A DNA stretch of 64,000 bases, from positions 140,590-204,589 of the forward strand of contig NMRA01000531.1 of NCBI GenBank assembly GCA_002633005.1. Reading direction: 5' to 3'. The notes beneath the pieces are model-generated. The model worked only from the letters and a program-made list of their open reading frames with translations, ran no database searches and was not told the origin of the DNA. The stretch's first letter is position 1. Each line of letters starts with the position of its first letter. Origin of the DNA: Phoronis australis. Taxonomy: Eukaryota; Phoronida; Phoronidae. The position numbers and the translations under genes are program-made. This document shows positions 58,732 through 64,000 of the stretch, in pieces.

Positions 58732-59000
58732 TTTAGCCAAATATGTACTGAAGTATAAAATTTAACTTTAAAGTTCATATTGTCTGAAGTTTTAAACCCT
58801 GTAAAGTTTCATTTTCAACTTCAATACAAATCTCCGATTAGATGTTACCTTTAGTCCTGTTTTGATAGGCCCTTGTACAAAAGTGGAGCATTGCTTTTTA
58901 ATAAAGTAAAGGTTAGTGTCTGCAAGTTTTATTTGAATCGACTTCGCCGTTTCTGAGATAAAGTGTTCCAAAGTTAGCCAAATTTGGATATTTTTGTAGG
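58732..59000. repeat. Second member of the TTTAGCCAAAT-bounded family
   Basis: It starts TTTAGCCAAATATGTACTG with AGTATAAAATTTAACTTT and ends TTTCTGAGATAAAGTGTTCC then AAAGTTAGCCAAATTTGG, the same order as the 44.4-kb copy but about 180 bases shorter. Confidence 0.45.
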
Positions 59001-60091
59001 TTTACACAAAGCTTGATATCGTTTTCATGATAAAGTCATTGAATTTCCAAGCAAGCAATGACTGGCTTCTGAAACTTTGTATCTATGCGGAAATGAGATT
59101 AGCCTTGGCTGGAATTTAGATATGGTCATTATGGCATCGCTAGTTTAGTATTCAATATCAATAACTTGCCATGTAGTAGTTAAGGTGGCCAGCTCTATTT
59201 AAAAGACTGTACTGGAATCACACAGTACATCCCACCAACCCCGCTTTTATCGATGCCTCCATTCAACGGTATGGGACAGGGTGCTCAGGGCAGGACAAGG
59301 GTAGGATTGTCTGGGAAAACCACTTTTTAGGTATGCACAAGTTGCTAAGGAGTCTACTTGCCTGGCAGAACACGGACAGGGTATGTCCTTTGGCTTTGTA
59401 CAAACTACAACAAGTGCTTGAACTCCGTATACGAAATCCCAACTGAGCAACAGCAAAGTTGATTGAGAACCAATAAGCATGTTCCAAATTTACTGTTTAT
59501 CAAGATTTCCAATTAGTTAGCTCTACATGACTGTGTCAAGCACCTGTAGAGGCATATTCAACAGTCTTCTAGTTTCATACCTTATTGGCATTCTGAATTC
59601 ATGTTCTTGTCTTCAACAACATCTTTATTGAAATGTATAAAATGCAAAATAAATGTCATTATATAAAGCCAGTTGGTGTCAATTACAAATTGTACACATG
59701 TTTCTATGCATTTGGTTGTATTAAAAGTGTGAGCAACATTGGCGACTTTTTTAAATTACCAACAGCAGTTCTGGAAGCTGATTCGTTTAATTAAAAAGTC
59801 AGTTTTAAGAGACCATAAAGATATATGTTATGATAAACTTCATTGTAGAGGATAAACAGTTGATGGCAATGCTGATTTTAGTGGTGTAGATGAGATTTTC
59901 ACCCCGTTCCAAAACTTTTTGAAGTTTAGACTTTTCTCAAATGTAAAACGAAATTAAAACTTTCTAAAGTTGATGGTTTAGTCAAGTAAATTGTAGGTCA
60001 TTCTGGACACTACTCAGGTTACTGAAATGATGAGCCCTGCTGAAGACATCAAACACAAACTAAACTTATGATAATCCTGGATTGTAGGAAC

Positions 60092-60158
60092 CGACTGTTG
60101 ACACATTCGACTGTTGACACATTCGCCTGTTGACACATTCGCCTGTTGACACATTCGC
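60092..60158. repeat. 16-bp tandem repeat (CGCCTGTTGACACATT)
   Basis: Four near-identical units, CG(A/C)CTGTTGACACATT. No coding frame is associated. Confidence 0.88.
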
Positions 60159-60671
60159 CACAGACATAGACAGTTTTCAGATCATGATGTCATGTGGCTT
60201 GAATCTTCAACTTGGTGGTCTGTAGAACATGTTGATTGAGAGCTTAATTCGCATTGTCTTTGGTACAGTCCTTCTTGTATAATACTGCAAATAACTGATC
60301 TGTGTCTTACATTGCGGCAGCGAATTATTGTAGCAGCGTTAAACAGTCCACAGCAACATCAAAGTGTAAATTTTTGATGAAAATTTGGAGAATCGGTGAT
60401 TTTACATTTAGCAATATATACATTTAACAGTAATTACAAATTGTTTAAAATTGTACGTTAATTTTCGTTGGTTCCCACATACATTTCTTCAAATGCATCA
60501 GGTAAGTACCAAACATGCAAGGTCTTTGGGATTACTCCATATTACATGGCAAATCTTTATTGACCATTTTTAGGCCTAAGACTTTTCATTCCCACTGCTT
60601 TTAGTAGTGGTGAACATCGATTTCTCTTTAATGCGTTTGTTGATTCACTAGAAGTTTTGCCCGATTCTTTT

Positions 60672-61172
60672 ATGGCAAAGGACTGTTGTCTCACTTTTTC
60701 TTGTACAACAGATATCACAGGGCACGATTTGGTGACCTACAAGGTCACCACTGCGACCTCAAATTTTCTTTTTGTCGACCTGGTAAAACTCCCAGTTCAC
60801 ACACACATCACATCTGAGTACACACTCAGTCTACTGCAGGAAGTATCTCTGTTGTTTGAGGGTGAATCGGAAATCTCAGGTATGGTTCTATGCATATTTA
60901 CAAGAAGAATTATGGAAAAGGTTCTCCAGTTTGAGACGGTGAAAAATAAAGTAATTAATTTCTGTGCTCGAGACTGGAGGTTGTATCAAATTTTAGACAT
61001 AGGTAATACTGGTTATCCAAATTCAAGAATCACCAGACAGACAGCAAAATTAACAGTGTCCAAAATTCTTGATTTATTGTGGTCCGATACAGGCTACAAA
61101 TGTTCCAATATGCCGTTTTTACTATGTAAAATGTCACCAGTCAGAAACATCATCGGGTTTGGTCTTGAGTGA
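60672..61172 (+). CDS. Unassigned open frame of 166 codons from ATG
   Basis: From ATG at 60672 (MAKDCCLTFSCTTDITG) the frame runs 166 residues to TGA; it opens a little further upstream without another ATG. I do not recognise any domain. There is no signal peptide or clear membrane segment, and composition is Ser/Thr/Leu-rich and unremarkable. A frame this long is only moderately unexpected in AT-rich DNA of this size. It could be a taxon-restricted single-exon gene, an exon of an unseen gene, or chance. Confidence 0.18.
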   Translation: MAKDCCLTFSCTTDITGHDLVTYKVTTATSNFLFVDLVKLPVHTHITSEYTLSLLQEVSLLFEGESEISGMVLCIFTRRIMEKVLQFETVKNKVINFCARDWRLYQILDIGNTGYPNSRITRQTAKLTVSKILDLLWSDTGYKCSNMPFLLCKMSPVRNIIGFGLE

Positions 61173-63267
61173 TTTGGTATGACAATTACAAACCAAAACC
61201 TTCATGTAAACGGGTAAACCACTATCCATGGTTTGAACCACTCATGGCGATCCAAGTATTGAACCCATGATAAAACGTCACAATGATGTTTCTACTAATT
61301 CTTAAAATGATCAACTAAGCAAACTTAATGGTGCAAAAACATATTTTTCATTTAAAGGTGTTCTGATTATCAAATTAGATATCCCTGACAACATTACTCA
61401 GTGGCACTGGTCAGTCCCGCTGCTTGCACACTAGGTCCTGGTAGATGATGGAAACTTAAAAATGCCAAGTAACCACCTGTCTGAATGTTCAGCTCTTATG
61501 GCAAAAACAACATACAGGGTAATGGCAACCCTGCTAATGGCCAAATGACAACCACGACTTGGCGCAGAATTGTTGCGTCGGTGTCTTATTTCCAGCAACT
61601 TTATGAAACAAAATGTTATGTCCTAAATTTGAAAAATATGATAACACCAAAATTGCTTCTGTCCCAATCTTTTTAGGTTCAAGGAACAGTTTCTGTTGGA
61701 ATATCGCTTTCTCAAATTCATCAGAGACTGTCTTAGAATTTTTACTGTAGAGTCCAATCACTAAGTGAGATTACAGTTAGATTGTAATACCATAGTCATA
61801 AATGAATCCTGTCAGCACTTGGCAGACATCTACATCACAGTAGTAGTATCATGAGTCATTTTGTTTGACTATAGCCCTCTATTATGACCTAGATGCTGTC
61901 CACTAGCAATTTTTAGAGATTGAACATCAACAAATTGCTGCTAGTCACTGATTGTTGATAACTTTCTTCCCAATGTAACATCAAAGATATACTGTATCTT
62001 TGTAACATGCAATATTATGGTAATGTGACACTTGTTTTGTTGAATTTTTGTTGGCAAAGGTACACATCAACAAAATTGTGAGTTTGACCTACTTTTCGAA
62101 AGGCTGACATGCTTCAGAATGGAGTAGTTTTTGTAAAGAATGGTTTTTGGGACATGACTTGAGCTTTTCAATTTTTATGTATACATTGCAACTCAAGAGT
62201 ATGGGTATCAGAATGACAACTGGCAAATTTAAGCTTAAAAGAGTATAAATTACTTAGAATCTTGGTAAGAATTATTAGTCTTCTTGCATGATATTGGACA
62301 CATCACCTGATCAGTGGTCTAACAAGATCCCTCTTCTGGCCAGGGGTTCAAATCTGTGATATTCTCCTTATTGTACAAACACTAGTCCGCTACGGTATCG
62401 TGACAACCAGTCGATGGCTTGAATTCAATCAGACTCAGTTGGAGACATCTTACGTGGCCATAGATATAAAAGCTATCTTGTGCTGTTCTAAATCGTGATA
62501 TGACCAACACATGGCGTGTAAGAAGTCTTACTAACTGTCATTCTCTACTTATTTTGTGTAAAAATAATTGCCAAAATGGCCTTTTTCCCATTTTGTCAAG
62601 TGCTGGTTACATTACTGCAAAAAGTTGATTTCAACATCAGTACCAACTATGATGGTTACAGACTAAAATTTTCTGAATCTATTTTTGTGGAGAAATTTGA
62701 CTAAACGGAATTTCACTTGTCAGTCATGCTGTTTGCTAAATCTGAAAAATTACCCTTTACCATATCAACAGGTTTATTTATAACAGCACAAATAAACGTT
62801 CAAGCCAAATGCCCTAATGTTGTGGCATAGAACCAGAAAAGGTGCTGGGGTTTTCCAGAAAGTCTCCATGCCTTGTTAGCTTTGTAGCCTGGCTATCGGC
62901 CTTTGAACTAATAAAAATGACAAACTTGTCTATTGTTCCTGGGTGAAATTAGTTAATAATTACTTTAGTTATATTGAGCATGACAATGTGTACTATGTGA
63001 TGTAGCGACATTGACTGTAAACTTTGCTATCTGCATGATGTTCAGCTCTGCCAGGCAGGTGATTGTTGGTATCACTGTCAAAATGTAGACTGTGGTCAGA
63101 AGTCGCTCCTTTCTGGGTCATGCACAGTGAAACCCTCCTATCATTATTGTCTTGACCTGGTTGAGGAGTGCTATGGTTCTGTTGCCCCCATTTAAAGGTT
63201 GGATCAGTAATTTATGTCTTTTATGGGATAATCTAACAGTGCTTGTGAGTTGACAAATCTTTGGATT

Positions 63268-63490
63268 TGGCCAAACCTGTACAAAACTATAAATTTTAAC
63301 TCTGTAAAAGTATGTATATCTCAAAAACTTACTGTTACTGTGTTTTACAATATTTTCTTTTCTTTTCATGCAACTTGGAGCATTTTGGAGAAGAATGCAT
63401 CAAGCACAGTATCTGAAAGTTTCACATTAATATGATGAGCCATCTCTGAGATATGGTGTTGTGAAGTTAGCCAAATTTGGGCGTTCTTTT
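63268..63490. repeat. Third member of the TTTAGCCAAAT-bounded family
   Basis: It starts TTTGGCCAAACCTGTACAAA with ACTATAAATTTTAACTCTG and ends CTGAGATATGGTGTTGTGAA then GTTAGCCAAATTTGGGCG. Confidence 0.45.
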
Positions 63491-63729
63491 GGGGCCTACG
63501 TAACCTAAGAGTAGACAAAAATGTTCAAATGCTATTTGAACAGAGATTTTTATCTTACGAGCATAGCTTATTAAAAGTTGGTTTTGAAACTTAAATAAAT
63601 TCCAAGGCACTCATGTTTATGTAAAGTAGCAAGTTAGAAGCAACAATTCTATCAATGTTTACCAACGGTGATGTTATTATGCACATTGGCACAGGTTAGA
63701 TGAGCTATTGTGAACTCTGAAGCATGTTA

Positions 63730-63960
63730 AATGGAGTGAGCGCCCGCGAGCGATTTGAGCGCCCTCATCTTGAACAGCTGTGTTTACGTTAGCGCTCGTA
63801 AGTGCTCGCAAACAACCTCGAGAGCATGTTCGCTTAGATTTCCAAGATGGCGTCCTGCCGCGAAGGCTTCACGTCTGCAACATATGAACCCATTATGGTT
63901 CTGCAACACGAAAACTAAACTCAAAAGTTGACCGACTCGTCCGAAAGTGCGACTTAAATT
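63730..63960 (+). promoter_or_regulatory. CpG-richer possible promoter at the right edge
   Basis: CpG density rises sharply against flanks (GCGCCCGCGAGCG, GCGCTCGTAAGTGCTCGC). TTTCCAAGATGGCGTCC (63840-63856) contains AAGATGGCG, the YY1-type motif often seen at starts of housekeeping genes. The ATG in it opens only 23 codons (MASCREGFTSATYEPIMV then a stop), so any gene would have to be spliced or start elsewhere to the right. Confidence 0.25.
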
Positions 63961-64000
63961 GCGGGTCTCTGTAGCGAGGAACAGTTTCCTTGACGTAATT

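Noticed and set aside
62300-62360. tRNA-like segment (TGGTCTAACAAG ... GGTTCAAATC)
   Set aside because: B box fits, A box has mismatches, no stems; at most an old SINE fragment, too weak to list as a feature.

Overview
The window is animal nuclear DNA: AT-rich, with long GT-AG introns, and dense in mobile and simple repeats. Three conserved single-copy metazoan genes can be assembled exon by exon. The mix of conserved proteins with divergent repeats suggests a marine invertebrate, perhaps a non-vertebrate deuterostome such as a hemichordate or echinoderm. The sequence alone does not fix the phylum. Two runs of N (32470-32704 and 52264-52469) and single Ns (1950, 39109, 56721) mark assembly joins.

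Layout. (1) 1-27444, minus strand: the 5' ~40% of a DOP1/Dopey gene, nine coding exons for about 1021 residues, running off the left edge; its eighth intron is 13.3 kb of repeats. (2) 27445-31886: a head-to-head intergenic region holding repeats and a 538-bp LTR-type element at 30737-31274. (3) 31887-40651, plus strand: a complete three-exon TIMM13 gene (93 aa) whose introns hold several DNA-transposon-like elements. (4) 42900-54766, minus strand: a complete seven-exon CHORDC1 gene (331 aa), tail to tail with TIMM13. (5) 54767-64000: no recognised gene; a small inverted-repeat element just upstream of CHORDC1, a 406-bp duplication across an N, a ~480-bp long-hairpin element, and a CpG-richer stretch at the right edge that could be a promoter.

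The three genes do unrelated housekeeping jobs: Golgi/endosome traffic (DOP1), the mitochondrial intermembrane-space chaperone (TIMM13) and an HSP90 co-chaperone (CHORDC1). They are neighbours, not a pathway.

The most unusual object is the 30737-31274 element. It has two 152-bp terminal repeats (one difference) running TG...CA, a 4-bp target duplication, a primer-binding-site-like TGG start, a polypurine tract, and a tRNA-type A box and B box inside each terminal repeat. It sits inside another repeat whose uninterrupted paralogue is present 1.5 kb away. This looks like a young, non-coding miniature LTR element carrying a Pol III-type promoter. A second theme is a repeat family, seen in three blocks, that carries many CTCF-like CCACTAGRKGGC motifs.
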